This document shows positions 1 to 8,746 of a stretch of DNA of 19,692 nucleotides, in pieces. Under the pieces are notes generated by a model. The model searched no databases and had not been told where the DNA came from. It saw only the letters and a program-made list of their open reading frames with translations. This DNA comes from Phycisphaeraceae bacterium (lineage in GTDB: Bacteria > Planctomycetota > Phycisphaerae > Phycisphaerales > Phycisphaeraceae), in the NCBI GenBank assembly GCA_020851395.1, contig JADZCW010000300.1:1-19692 (forward strand). The letters run 5' to 3'. A program made the position numbers and the translations under genes. Within the stretch, counting starts at the first letter, position 1, and every line of letters starts with the position of its first letter.

Positions 1-1096
1 AATTCGGCTGAACCAGGATCCCGCATGACAGGTCCAGATAATCCATCGGCCCACCCCACGCCGTCGCCGCAACCGGCAGCCCGCACGCCATCGCCTCGAG
101 CACCACCGCCCCCCCGCACTCATACAGGCTCGACAGCATCAGCCCCTGCGCCTTGGCTAACCGCTCCGCCGCCTCCGCCTGTGGCAAAAACCCCATAAAC
201 CTCACGTATTTCTCGACTCCCAGCTCCCTCGCCAACGCTTCGAGCCGCCCCCGCTCCGGCCCATCCCCGATTACTTCCAGCTCCACCGCCGCGTTCCGCC
301 TCGCCACGGCCAATGCCCGCAGCAGGATGTCCACCGCCTTCCAGTCCACCAGCCGACCCAGGAACACAAACCGCACCCCCCCTTCCTCCCCCGCAGCCGA
401 TCCCGCAACTTCCGGGGGCGGGGGTCTCCATCGCGTCAGATCCACCCCATTCTCCACCAACTCAACAACCCTCGCCCTACTTCCGAGGGCGGGAGACAGC
501 GCCTTGCGCGTCCTCTGATTCGCCACCACCAGCACCGCAGCCTGCCTCTTCCCCGGCACGAGCACATTGAGCACCCCCGACATCGCCCGACCCAGCCCCA
601 CCACCGCGCGTTCGACCGCGCCCGTCTTGCCCCTAAACGCCGGCGGATAATCCATCCCCCCGTTCATCGGCCCGATCACCACCGGCACACCTAACCCGAA
701 CATCATCGAGGGCTGCCTCGGCGAGACCGGCGCCGGCTCATGCACCACATCGACCCGCAACGCCCGCACCAGCCTCTTGACCAGCCGCCTCTGCATCCAC
801 TGCGTCAGCCAGTGCATCGGCGCCCCCGCCACCAGCAGCGCCAGCCGATGCGGCAGCCGCCTCCCCACGCTCCAAAGCCGCTTGTGCACCCAAGTGTCCG
901 GCACATAGAAGATCCGCCCCTTCTCCGCCGCGAACCGCACGTCCAGCTCCCCACGCGTCCGTTCGTGCACGACCAGCCACGCCTCGACCCCTCGCCCCCG
1001 CAGCACCCGAAAATAATGCAGCGGCAGCACCGCCTCCCCCCCGAATTGCTCCGAGGCGTCCTCCGCCACGATCAGCACCCGATTCCCTTCGCTCAC
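1..1096 (-). CDS. GT4 family glycosyltransferase, 3' end cut by window edge
   Basis: Predicted retaining GT-B glycosyltransferase adding a sugar to a lipid-linked repeat unit on the cytoplasmic side. The 365 codons present show the N-terminal Rossmann start (NRVLIVAEDASEQFGGEAVL), a donor-side strand-loop FVFLGRLVDWK near residue 254, GDGPERGRLEAL near 287, and the EX7E motif with E326 and E334 (YECGGAVVLEAMACG). Probably a few tens of C-terminal residues are missing beyond position 1. The frame was read directly from the minus strand. Two consecutive GTG codons (1099 and 1096) could start it; the second has GGAGG six bases upstream and is preferred. It lies 62 bases after the preceding gene and is probably the same operon. 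Class call is firm; sugar specificity cannot be told. Confidence 0.9.
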   Translation of the reverse strand, partial: MSEGNRVLIVAEDASEQFGGEAVLPLHYFRVLRGRGVEAWLVVHERTRGELDVRFAAEKGRIFYVPDTWVHKRLWSVGRRLPHRLALLVAGAPMHWLTQWMQRRLVKRLVRALRVDVVHEPAPVSPRQPSMMFGLGVPVVIGPMNGGMDYPPAFRGKTGAVERAVVGLGRAMSGVLNVLVPGKRQAAVLVVANQRTRKALSPALGSRARVVELVENGVDLTRWRPPPPEVAGSAAGEEGGVRFVFLGRLVDWKAVDILLRALAVARRNAAVELEVIGDGPERGRLEALARELGVEKYVRFMGFLPQAEAAERLAKAQGLMLSSLYECGGAVVLEAMACGLPVAATAWGGPMDYLDLSCGILVQPN

Positions 1097-1158
1097 CACA
1101 ATCCTCCGACGCCCCCCCAAAGACCACCCGCTCCCGCGGGTCGCGTCTCCTGGTGCCC

Positions 1159-2109
1159 TCACCCCTTCTTCCCCATCAACCGGTAATACCCCAACGTCTT
1201 GAGCACCTCCCGCGCCGCCACCTTCCGCCGATGCTGCCCCACCGTCCACGCCTCCACGGGAATCATCGGCAGCGACCCCTCAATTACTCCCTCCCGCGCC
1301 GGCGGTGACTCGGCCAGCCAGTATTTCGCCGGCCCACCCGCATGAAACGCCTTGACCATCCCCAATGGCTCACGCTCGAGCATCCGCGCCCCGCCCCACC
1401 CCATCTTCATCCGCACACGCTTCACCTGCGTGTGCGCGTAGCAGTGCCAGTGCCCCGGATTCAGGTGCGCGCCCCCGAACTTCATCATCAGCGCCGCCCA
1501 CACGATCGCCTCCACGTGCATCCACGTCGGGTCCGCCGCGTCCCCCAACTGCTTCATGAACCAATCCACCCACTCCCACTCCATCGGCCCGGTCATCTGC
1601 GCCACCCCGATGTCCACATGATCCGCCAGCCTCACCCCCGCCCCGAACGCCGCCTCCACCGCACCCACCGGCAAGAGGCAATTCGGCCTCTGCCACATCA
1701 ACAGCACCCCGCCCCCGCGAGGAGGTGTCGCCTCAAAACTGAACCGGTTGGGAAAATAAACGTCCGGGTCCAGGATGATCACTTCCTCCCCATCCCTCGC
1801 CAGCAAAAACGGGTCCGTCAGCTTCCGCCAGCATGGATGCCCCCCGCGCAACCTCTCGAGCCCCACCCTCCCCCGGAAAACCTCCCGCGCCCGCTCGCGC
1901 AACTGCTCCTCCACCATCACCGTCACCCGATGCTCTTTGCTCAGCGTCATCCCCCCCACCGCCTCCTCCAACTGCCTCTTGTCCTCCGCTCCATCCGTCA
2001 GCAACCAAAGATCCAACGGCTCAACGCTCCGCGCCAAGAGGCTCCCCATGCACGCACGCGAGTACACCAGCGACCGACCGCTCAGCAGGATGTAGACCCG
2101 TCGCCTCAT
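1159..2109 (-). CDS. Putative GT-A-fold glycosyltransferase with DPDVYFP motif
   Basis: 316-residue soluble protein. It opens with a beta strand typical of nucleotide-sugar-binding folds (VYILLSGRSLVYSRACMGSL), then WLLTDG near 35-40, and has a clear DxD-type metal/nucleotide-sugar motif, VIILDPDVYFP, with D114 and D116. Downstream ADHVDIGVAQM and a GGAHLNPGHWHCYAH segment resemble acceptor-side elements of GT-A enzymes, but I do not recognise the exact family. ATG at 2109 has AGGAG three bases upstream. The gene starts 38 bases after the preceding gene ends and sits among EPS glycosyltransferases, which supports a role in repeat-unit assembly. The GT-A call rests on motif and context; no sugar can be assigned. 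Confidence 0.7.
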   Translation of the reverse strand: MRRRVYILLSGRSLVYSRACMGSLLARSVEPLDLWLLTDGAEDKRQLEEAVGGMTLSKEHRVTVMVEEQLRERAREVFRGRVGLERLRGGHPCWRKLTDPFLLARDGEEVIILDPDVYFPNRFSFEATPPRGGGVLLMWQRPNCLLPVGAVEAAFGAGVRLADHVDIGVAQMTGPMEWEWVDWFMKQLGDAADPTWMHVEAIVWAALMMKFGGAHLNPGHWHCYAHTQVKRVRMKMGWGGARMLEREPLGMVKAFHAGGPAKYWLAESPPAREGVIEGSLPMIPVEAWTVGQHRRKVAAREVLKTLGYYRLMGKKG

Positions 2110-2147
2110 GCGCTCCTGTCCTTGTCAGATCCCCCGCCGAGGATCGC

Positions 2148-3269
2148 TCATCCCGCGCCCAGACCATCCGACCGATACCTTACCTCATACGCCCCCGTCC
2201 GCTCCCCAGGCCGAAAATGCCGATCGAACGGCTCAAGCATCTCACGCACCCGTCCCGCACGCTCCGGCGTGAACACCGGGCACGCCAGCATCTTCTCGAT
2301 CGTCCGCCGAAATTCCGGGTACTCCTGACCCGCCCGCTCACCGGTGTAATGCACCGCCTGCCCCTCGTCCGTCAGACCCCTGGCCAGCGCCTCCACACCC
2401 GGCACCCGCCGCGCTTCGCTCGCCGGCGAAAACACCTCCTCCAACACCGACAACAGCAACACCCGAAACATCTCGTCGCACACCGGCCGGCCCCCAGCCC
2501 GCTCATACGCCCGGTACGTCACGATCGTCCCGTTGAAATGCACGAATCCCGGCGGCTCTTCCATCACCCCGATCTTCCCCCCACCCCATTGCCGGTATTG
2601 CGGGCAGAGCATCGTGTCAAACACACGCCTGCCGTCCGCCATCCGCACGCTCCGGCCACGCAACTCCAGCGGGCTCATCGATCTCGCCCAGCCCGTCGAA
2701 AACATCAACTCCCACGTCCCGGGAATCCTCATCCCTCTTTCGACGTACTCCGGATCGATTCTCGCCGTCACCCCCAGCGTGTCCATCCCACGCCGCAGCG
2801 CCTGGTCGTATTGTCTCTCGATCCCTCCCGCTTCCGCGAAGAAAGCGTCCGCGTCATGCAGAAACACGTACCGGCTGTCACTGTGCGCGGTGCCGTTAAT
2901 GATGGCCATCCAGTGAATGTCGCAGATGGCATACGGCCCAAGCGCCCTCGTGCACAGCTTCTCCCGCCACCCCAGCTCCACGAACGTCGCCCCGAGCCCC
3001 GCATGCTCCCGCACCATCCCACGAAACGTCTCGAGCGTCTCGGGCTCATGCCGGTCCGGAACCACGTAAATCCCCCGACACCGACTCAGATCCAAACCCC
3101 GGATGCTCTCGAGCGCGATCCGGGCCAGGAACGGCATGTCCGCCGGCGCCGGCAGCACGATCGTATAGCCCTCGCGCAACGCCCCCCGGCCGGCACGCCG
3201 CTTCGGCCATCGCCGGCATAACGCCAGGATCGGTAACTTCCGCGCGTAATTCGTCAGTCGCCCAATCAT
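2148..3269 (-). CDS. Putative GT-A-fold glycosyltransferase with HDADAFF motif
   Basis: 373-residue protein. After a basic N-terminus, GYTIVLPAPADMPFLARIAL (about 34-53) looks like the first nucleotide-binding strand and helix of a GT-A domain, followed by CRGIYVVPDRHEPET. The DxD motif is VFLHDADAFF, D139 and D141. Further conserved-looking blocks are CDIHWMAIINGTAHSDSRY just before it and a Trp/Phe-rich stretch after it (GTWELMFSTGW). No membrane segment is evident. Start chosen at ATG 3269, which overlaps the upstream gene's stop (ATGA) and has GGAGG seven bases upstream; the open frame continues 16 codons further but that would deepen the overlap. Probably adds or modifies a sugar of the repeat unit. 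Exact family not recognised. Confidence 0.7.
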   Translation of the reverse strand: MIGRLTNYARKLPILALCRRWPKRRAGRGALREGYTIVLPAPADMPFLARIALESIRGLDLSRCRGIYVVPDRHEPETLETFRGMVREHAGLGATFVELGWREKLCTRALGPYAICDIHWMAIINGTAHSDSRYVFLHDADAFFAEAGGIERQYDQALRRGMDTLGVTARIDPEYVERGMRIPGTWELMFSTGWARSMSPLELRGRSVRMADGRRVFDTMLCPQYRQWGGGKIGVMEEPPGFVHFNGTIVTYRAYERAGGRPVCDEMFRVLLLSVLEEVFSPASEARRVPGVEALARGLTDEGQAVHYTGERAGQEYPEFRRTIEKMLACPVFTPERAGRVREMLEPFDRHFRPGERTGAYEVRYRSDGLGAG

Positions 3270-4432
3270 GATTGGTCCTCCACCTTGCCCAGCAGCTCCC
3301 TCAACAACGTCCCCCACCCTCGCCGCGGGTCGTAGAACGCCTGTGCGTACCCCGCCGTGCTCCCCGCCAACCGCTCATAGTATCCCCGGTCCTCGCTGAG
3401 CCTCTCGATCGCCCGCCGATACCCCGCCGCGTCGCTGGGACCGACCTCCACCGCCGCCCCGCGCACCGTCTCGATCGACGGGCACAGCGTCGATGTCACC
3501 ACCGGCCGACCCGACAGCACCGCCTCCACCACAACCTTGTTGAACCCCTCGACCGACCCCAACGCCGTCGGCGCCACCACCACGTGGCTCCTCCCATACA
3601 CCCGCTTCATCGTCCCCCGGTCCAGGTGACCGTGGCACACGAACGCCTCCCCCAGATCCGCCGACGCCCCCCGCAACGCCTCCAGCGACGAACCCTCCCC
3701 GCACAACTCGAACACCACCCCTTTGCCCCGCAGCTCCCGCGCGATCGTCAGCAAATCAAACACCCCCTTGTCCCGCTCGATCCGACCCGCGTACACCACC
3801 CGGAACGGCCGCGCCGTCCAGTCCACCTTTGCAATATCATCAAACGCCCCCGCACGGTACATCGGCAGAAACCTCCGCAGCGGCGCGTGCACGCCCCCCG
3901 TCAGCTCACGAACCTGCTCGTCGATGTCCTCCGACACGCTCATGATCGCCGCGCAGCTCTCCCGCAGCGCATTCCCGTCCAGACGATGAACCACACGCCA
4001 CAGCCTCCGGCGACCGATGAACTTCGGCCAAAGCACGCAGTGGATCGACGGGATGAGCCTCACCCCCCCCCTCGCCAGACCCGCCAGCGGGAACAGGTGC
4101 GTCCCCATCATCGGCACCACCACGTCCGCGCCCCACGACCTCGCCGTCCGCGCCAGCCCCCGCGCGTAATGCGCCCAACCCGCGTGATAACCCCCACGCA
4201 CCCGACTCATCCACGGCAGCGGACGATGCTCGATCGTGATCCCCGCCTCCCGAACCACCTCGGCCCGAGGATGGTTCCCCACCACGTACGCCTCGAACCC
4301 CATCTCCCGCATCACATCATAGAACTGACCCGAGTACGTCATCGCCACCTGGCCCGGGTCGTCCCGGCCTGCCTTCCAGTGCCGGTACGTCCCGATCACG
4401 TCACCCGGACCCGCCATGTACAGAACCCTCAT
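3266..4432 (-). CDS. GT4 family glycosyltransferase
   Basis: 388-residue GT-B retaining glycosyltransferase. The N-terminal domain begins MRVLYMAGPGDVIGTYRHWK. The C-terminal domain carries FRVVYAGRIERDKGVFDLL (about 220-238), ELCGEGSSLEAL, a VVVAP strand and the EX7E motif (VEGFNKVVVEAVLSG, E295 and E303), which in this family contacts the nucleotide-sugar donor. Length is normal for GT4. ATG 4432 overlaps the stop of the upstream polymerase gene by four bases; an in-frame TTG two codons earlier is less likely. Its own stop overlaps the next gene's start in the same ATGA way, so translation is probably coupled along the operon. It likely acts on the undecaprenyl-linked repeat unit. Confidence 0.92.
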   Translation of the reverse strand: MRVLYMAGPGDVIGTYRHWKAGRDDPGQVAMTYSGQFYDVMREMGFEAYVVGNHPRAEVVREAGITIEHRPLPWMSRVRGGYHAGWAHYARGLARTARSWGADVVVPMMGTHLFPLAGLARGGVRLIPSIHCVLWPKFIGRRRLWRVVHRLDGNALRESCAAIMSVSEDIDEQVRELTGGVHAPLRRFLPMYRAGAFDDIAKVDWTARPFRVVYAGRIERDKGVFDLLTIARELRGKGVVFELCGEGSSLEALRGASADLGEAFVCHGHLDRGTMKRVYGRSHVVVAPTALGSVEGFNKVVVEAVLSGRPVVTSTLCPSIETVRGAAVEVGPSDAAGYRRAIERLSEDRGYYERLAGSTAGYAQAFYDPRRGWGTLLRELLGKVEDQS

Positions 4433-5796
4433 GCCCAAGACCGCACTCCTGATTGCGACGTCGCGCCCGGCGATCCCGACGCCTGCACTTCCCGCTCAAC
4501 CTTCGCCCTCGCCAGGCTCATCATCCCCCCCGCCGCCACCGCCGACAACGGGTTCATGTTCGTGTTCATCAGCCCGTCAAGCATCGTCATGCTCAACAGC
4601 ATCGCGATCCCTGCCCCGCCCGCCAACGTCGGGTGCGACCAGCTCAACTTACCCCATCTCCGCACGAACAGCACCACCGGCAGCAGCATCCCACACGTCC
4701 ACGCGCCCAAACCCACTACGCCCCCCAGCCCCAGGTTGATCACCCACAGACCGTCCGTCACCGAGATGTCGTTCCCGTCCTCGTCGTACACCCGGTTCCT
4801 GCCCCATCCCCCCCACCCGAACCACGTCCGCTGCAACGCCTTGGCCACCAGCTTGTCCTCGTTCTCCAGCCGGAACTCGAACGACTGCTGCCTCCCCTCG
4901 CTGACCATCCCCGCCAGCGACCCGATCGGCTCCCCGTGCCACACCCCCGTCGTACGCAACACCATGTACAGCGGCGCGATCGCGATCAGCACCCACATCA
5001 CCCACCGACCCCGCGTCCGCCCCAGCACCCACAGGCTCCCCGCCCCCAGCACCATCAGCGCGATCGCGCCCAAACCCCGACTCAGCAGCGCCACCGCGCC
5101 CACGCACGCCACGCACCACCCCATGCTCATCCCCCACACCTTCCTCACCGCGCCCGTCTTCCACAGCCACCAACCAAGCATCGCCCCCATGCACATCCAC
5201 ATCGCCAACGACAACCCGTTCTGCATGAACACCACCGGACGCCAACCCTCGCCCCGCAGACCCGTCCATCCCGACTGCATAAATCCGTACACGTGATAGT
5301 TCAGCATCGGGCTCATCTTCAGCTCGTACGCGCACAGTGGAACGTACCCCAACGCCCCGGCGAAGATCCCCACCGCCAGATCACGGATCCCCTGCCAGTC
5401 CCCGAAGTACCCCCTCCCCAGCCAGTAGGGCATCCCCCACTGGATGATGTACTCCATCGTCAGCGAGATCCCGTCGTACAGCGACAGCTCCGGCCGATTC
5501 GACACCGCCGAGAACATCGGGCACACCACCCAGATCGCCATCGGAACGTCCCACCAACTCCACCGCACCGACAGCAGCTTCCCCCCGTCGAACACCAGCG
5601 CCGCCAGGAACACCCCCGCGCAAGTCGCCGACACCTTCGTGTAGTCCGGCAGCCCCGGCAGCGGGAAACCCGCCAGCGGCAAGAGCAGCCAACCCGACAC
5701 CAGCGACACCACCACCGCCTGCCTCGGCGGAAACATCAGAAACATCACCGCCAACGCCGGAACCCAGCCAAACAACGCGATCTGCACCAGGATCAT
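4429..5796 (-). CDS. O-antigen polymerase/ligase-like membrane protein (Wzy-type)
   Basis: 455-residue polytopic inner-membrane protein with roughly ten to twelve hydrophobic segments, beginning with one from residue 3. It resembles the O-antigen ligase/polymerase superfamily: a conserved GWRPVVFMQNGLSLAMW block (about 184-200) preceding a helix, and a large polar segment (about 300-347) with FRLENEDKLVAKALQRTWFG followed by GWGRNRVYDEDG and SVTDGLWVINLGLGG, which enters a late membrane helix. These regions typically form the catalytic periplasmic loop. In this operon, next to a flippase and several glycosyltransferases, a Wzy-like polymerase joining flipped repeat units is the most economical role; a ligase cannot be excluded. 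ATG 5796 overlaps the previous stop (ATGA), with GAGG about ten bases upstream. Confidence 0.85.
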   Translation of the reverse strand: MILVQIALFGWVPALAVMFLMFPPRQAVVVSLVSGWLLLPLAGFPLPGLPDYTKVSATCAGVFLAALVFDGGKLLSVRWSWWDVPMAIWVVCPMFSAVSNRPELSLYDGISLTMEYIIQWGMPYWLGRGYFGDWQGIRDLAVGIFAGALGYVPLCAYELKMSPMLNYHVYGFMQSGWTGLRGEGWRPVVFMQNGLSLAMWMCMGAMLGWWLWKTGAVRKVWGMSMGWCVACVGAVALLSRGLGAIALMVLGAGSLWVLGRTRGRWVMWVLIAIAPLYMVLRTTGVWHGEPIGSLAGMVSEGRQQSFEFRLENEDKLVAKALQRTWFGWGGWGRNRVYDEDGNDISVTDGLWVINLGLGGVVGLGAWTCGMLLPVVLFVRRWGKLSWSHPTLAGGAGIAMLLSMTMLDGLMNTNMNPLSAVAAGGMMSLARAKVEREVQASGSPGATSQSGVRSWA

Positions 5797-7025
5797 CGCG
5801 CCACCGCCTCGTAGAACGCCAGATGCTCACGCGCCGCCCTCTCGGGCGAGTAGCGATCCAACGCATCGGCCAACGCTCGGCTCCCAAGCTCCCTGGCCAA
5901 CCCAACGTCGTCCAACAGCCTGCCCATCTCGTCCGCCAACGACTCCACGCTGCCCGACTCGCACAACAACCCGTTCCGCTCGTGCTCCACGATCTCCGAA
6001 AGCCCCCCAGTACGGCTCGCCACCGTCGGGCATCCCGCGATCACCGACTCCAGCAGCGTGTTCGCGAAATTCTCCCACCGCGATGCCACCACCACCACCG
6101 ACGATCCCGCTCGCAGCTCCCGGATCTCCCCCGGCTTACGCCTGCCCAGCCACTCGATCCGCTCACGTATCCTGCCGTCGGGCACCGCACGCTCCATGAA
6201 CTCCCTGATCCCCAACCAACCCCATCTCGCCGTCTCCACGCCACGGTCCGGACCCACAAACAACAGCCGCACGTCCTCCCGTCGCTCCGCCACACGCGCG
6301 AACGCCTCGATCACCAGATCCCCCCCCTTGTGCCGGTCAAAACGACCCACGAACACCACCCGCCGAGGACCGTCCCCCGACCCCCTCCACAAATCCCCCT
6401 CCCCCAACGGATCGATCGGCGTCGCGATCACCCGCGCCCCAGCCAGTTCCAGACCGTAATACTCCCGCGTCGCCTCCAGCACCGCCAGGCTCGGAGAGCT
6501 GATCCCCGCCGCCTCGGCGATCCCCATCCGCTCCCTCGCCACACGATTCCGATACCTACGATCCGGCCGCACCCCCTCCTCCATCACCTCGTTGAAGAAC
6601 CACGGGCCGTGCAGACGCACCACCACGGGCACCGGGCTTGCTGGACTCACATAATGCGACCACCCATGCGCGTCCGGGATCTGCACCACGTCCAGACCAC
6701 ACTCCCCACTGAGCCGCCGCAATGCCTCCCCCATCGCACGGCCCTGCGATCGCGCCACCGCCAGATCCACGTCCAAACGCCGGAGAACCTTGTGCCCCAA
6801 CCGCTCCGGCCAACGACCGTAAATCCGCTCCCCGTCGAACCGCACGATGTCCCCCCCGAATCCCCCGATCACCGGGTCCGACAGCACCGTCACCCTCGCC
6901 CCCAAGCCCTCCATCGCCCGCTTCATCCGCGCCGTGTACGACACGATCCCGTTGAAGAAATGCTCCACCGGCCAACCCGGGCTCACCATCGCCACACGCC
7001 ATCGTCCCGTCCGCGCCACCCTCAT
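5793..7025 (-). CDS. GT4 family glycosyltransferase
   Basis: 410-residue GT-B enzyme. The N-terminal part starts RVAMVSPGWPVEHFFNGIVS, with a glycine-containing phosphate-binding-type loop, and has VVRLHGPWFFNEVMEEG (about 136-152), the acceptor-side histidine region often seen in this class. The C-terminal part has RRVVFVGRFDRHKGGDLVIE (about 221-240), LLFVGPDRG, IEWLGR and the EX7E motif with E318 and E326 (SRWENFANTLLESVIAG). Start set at ATG 7025, which overlaps the flippase stop by four bases; the frame is open 12 codons upstream. The junctions at both ends of this gene share an identical 13-base sequence (see findings). Class firm, specificity unknown. Confidence 0.93.
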   Translation of the reverse strand: MRVARTGRWRVAMVSPGWPVEHFFNGIVSYTARMKRAMEGLGARVTVLSDPVIGGFGGDIVRFDGERIYGRWPERLGHKVLRRLDVDLAVARSQGRAMGEALRRLSGECGLDVVQIPDAHGWSHYVSPASPVPVVVRLHGPWFFNEVMEEGVRPDRRYRNRVARERMGIAEAAGISSPSLAVLEATREYYGLELAGARVIATPIDPLGEGDLWRGSGDGPRRVVFVGRFDRHKGGDLVIEAFARVAERREDVRLLFVGPDRGVETARWGWLGIREFMERAVPDGRIRERIEWLGRRKPGEIRELRAGSSVVVVASRWENFANTLLESVIAGCPTVASRTGGLSEIVEHERNGLLCESGSVESLADEMGRLLDDVGLARELGSRALADALDRYSPERAAREHLAFYEAVAR

Positions 7026-8428
7026 CGCGCCACCCCGCTCACCACCCAATGCACCCCGCACCCCGCCGACGCCCCGGCCAGCACCAGCGACCAGCTCCTC
7101 GCCTCATGCCAACCCCTGAGCATCCCCCGTCGTGCCATCCCTCCGTAGAACAGCACCATCGTCGGAAACTCGCACGTCGCCACCGCCCACACCACCCCCA
7201 TCGTCCCCCCCACCATCCAACCCACCGGCACGCCCACCCCCACCCACCCCAGACGCAGAAGGTTCTGGCCCAGCGAGTAACGCGGAACGCCCACCGCCAC
7301 CAGGCACTGCTCCATCGGCTCGAGCATGCAACGCATCGCCGCACCAAGGCACAACAGCTCGAACACCCACCCCGCCTCCGCGTAACGACCGTCGTACAGC
7401 ACCCAGATCACCCACGCCCCGGACGTCATCATCACCCCCAATGCCGGAAGGAACATCAGCCCCATCACCCACGACGACCTCGCGTAAACCTCCCCAAGAC
7501 GGTGCGGCTGCTGACGAAATATCCGCGACACCGCCGAGTAAACCACGTTCCTCGCCAACCGACGGTTCAGGTCCACGAACAACGCCGACATCATCACCGC
7601 CAGGCTGTAAACCCCCAGCATCCCGGGACCCACCCACTTGCCCAGCAGCAACCGGTCCATCTGCGTCCCGACGAAAAATGCCGCGCTGCTCAAGAAGATC
7701 CACTTCCCGAAGCTCAGAAGCTCCGCCACCGCCTCCACGTCCCAGCCGAACCAGTTCCACGCCCCGTCGAGAACCAACATCCCCATCACCACCCGAACCA
7801 CGCCGGCGATCAGCGTGCCGCCCACCAATGCCCACACCGTCGGGTAATACCACGCCCACCCGATCATCACACCCACGCTGATCACCTGCGTCCCCAGGTC
7901 CACTGCCGTCAGCTTCCCCAGCCGCAGGTGACGCCGGCAACCGTGGATCTTCGTCGGCTCGAATCCCGAGATCACCGCCGTCAGGCTCGCGATCGGCAGC
8001 AGCACCAACAACGCCGGCTCCTCATAGAACCACGCCATCGGCCACGTCATCGCCAAAGACGCCGCCCACAGCACCAGCCCACGCATCACCTGCATCGTCC
8101 ACGCCGTGTTCAGGAACCGCGGGTCGTCACCCCGGTCGCTCCGCACCAGGCACGACCCCACCCCCACGTCCGAGAACATGATCAGGCCCTGCATCAGCAG
8201 ACCCACCAACGCCATCAGCCCGAACGCCTCGGGGTACAGCAGACGCGTCGTGACCATGCTCCCCCCGAGCCGGATCACCTGGCCCAGACCGAAACCCGTC
8301 ATCGTCCACACCGACCCCCGCAACGCCATCGCCCGCAGCGACGACGCGCCACCCCCCATCGCCGGCCTCCACGACGCCACCCCCGCCGTGCCACGATCCT
8401 CCGACGCTTCTGTTCGTGATTGACTCAC
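7022..8428 (-). CDS. Oligosaccharide flippase, MOP superfamily (Wzx/WzxC-like)
   Basis: 468-residue polytopic membrane protein with about 12 to 14 hydrophobic segments. The core begins near residue 32 with ALRGSVWTMTGFGLGQVIRL and TTRLLYPEAFGLMALVGLL, the hallmark first two helices of the polysaccharide transport (Wzx) branch of the MOP exporters, followed by FSDVGVGSCLVRS. Later GQNLLRLGWVGVGVPVGW and VVWAVATCEF mark the second half. It would move lipid-linked repeat units from the cytoplasmic to the periplasmic leaflet for the Wzy-like polymerase encoded two genes downstream. Start is uncertain: tandem GTG codons at 8431 and 8428 follow GAGG; the open frame reaches a GTG at 8491, but that part lies in a repeat-rich leader. 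First visible gene of the left-arm operon. Confidence 0.9.
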   Translation of the reverse strand: MSQSRTEASEDRGTAGVASWRPAMGGGASSLRAMALRGSVWTMTGFGLGQVIRLGGSMVTTRLLYPEAFGLMALVGLLMQGLIMFSDVGVGSCLVRSDRGDDPRFLNTAWTMQVMRGLVLWAASLAMTWPMAWFYEEPALLVLLPIASLTAVISGFEPTKIHGCRRHLRLGKLTAVDLGTQVISVGVMIGWAWYYPTVWALVGGTLIAGVVRVVMGMLVLDGAWNWFGWDVEAVAELLSFGKWIFLSSAAFFVGTQMDRLLLGKWVGPGMLGVYSLAVMMSALFVDLNRRLARNVVYSAVSRIFRQQPHRLGEVYARSSWVMGLMFLPALGVMMTSGAWVIWVLYDGRYAEAGWVFELLCLGAAMRCMLEPMEQCLVAVGVPRYSLGQNLLRLGWVGVGVPVGWMVGGTMGVVWAVATCEFPTMVLFYGGMARRGMLRGWHEARSWSLVLAGASAGCGVHWVVSGVAR

Positions 8429-8462
8429 CACAACCTCATGCTCGGCTCGCCCCGCGCGTCCC

Positions 8463-8482
8463 GCGCCGGCCTCGCGCCGGCC
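8463..8482. repeat. Short GC-rich direct repeat with hairpin potential in the flippase leader
   Basis: GCGCCGGCC occurs at 8463-8471 and again at 8474-8482. Each copy holds the self-complementary GCCGGC, so the two copies (8465-8470 and 8476-8481) can also pair as a 6-bp stem with a 5-base loop. It lies 35 bases upstream of the preferred flippase GTG start and could affect leader structure; at this GC content chance is also possible. Confidence 0.4.
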
Positions 8483-8686
8483 CGCCGACACGACGCCAGG
8501 CTCGCGAACCGCTTACCATGATATCGGCCCATCCCACCGAACACCTTGCCCCGACGTCTCCTCCCCCGATTTGCCCCGCCATCCACCCGCCCCAACGACC
8601 GGCTCGCACACCGACGCCGACCCCGCCGCCTCGCCCGCCACGCCACGTCGCCGCACTCCACAACTCCCCCCCTCACCGCCAAACAA

Positions 8687-8722
8687 CAGGCCGCACGGCC
8701 CCCGTGGGAACCGTGCGGCCTG
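8687..8722 (-). terminator. Rho-independent-type terminator of the secreted modular protein gene
   Basis: Perfect 12-bp inverted repeat, CAGGCCGCACGG at 8687-8698 and CCGTGCGGCCTG at 8711-8722, with a 12-base loop. On the minus strand the stem is followed by TTGTTT, a short U-rich tail, and it begins 24 bases after the stop codon at 8747. This is the best-formed terminator in the window. Its symmetry would also allow it to block readthrough from the opposite direction. Confidence 0.85.
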
Positions 8723-8746
8723 ACCACGCCCGCCATCATGCGTCCC

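Larger units (their letters stand above)
8432..8746. other. Intergenic region upstream of the flippase operon
   Basis: 315 bases without a convincing gene; frames through it are low-complexity or shadows. From right to left it holds the terminator of the secreted-protein gene (8687-8722), a C-rich stretch of no clear structure on the top strand, a TATCAT box on the minus strand at 8523-8518 that could be a -10 element for the flippase operon (no convincing -35 partner, so weak), and the repeat at 8463-8482. The left-arm operon promoter should lie here because the terminator separates it from the gene upstream. Confidence 0.5.

Noticed and set aside
1342..8419. Long plus-strand open frames (for example 3272-5296, 4453-5814, 5823-7148, 7049-8419)
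   Set aside because: All are His/Pro/Arg-rich shadows of the minus-strand glycosyltransferase, polymerase and flippase genes, produced by the high GC content; none shows domain-like sequence.
8429..8491. Longer flippase N-terminus starting at GTG 8491
   Set aside because: The extra 21 codons are Gly/Ala/Arg-rich and overlap the GC repeat; the GTG pair at 8428/8431 has a better-placed GAGG.
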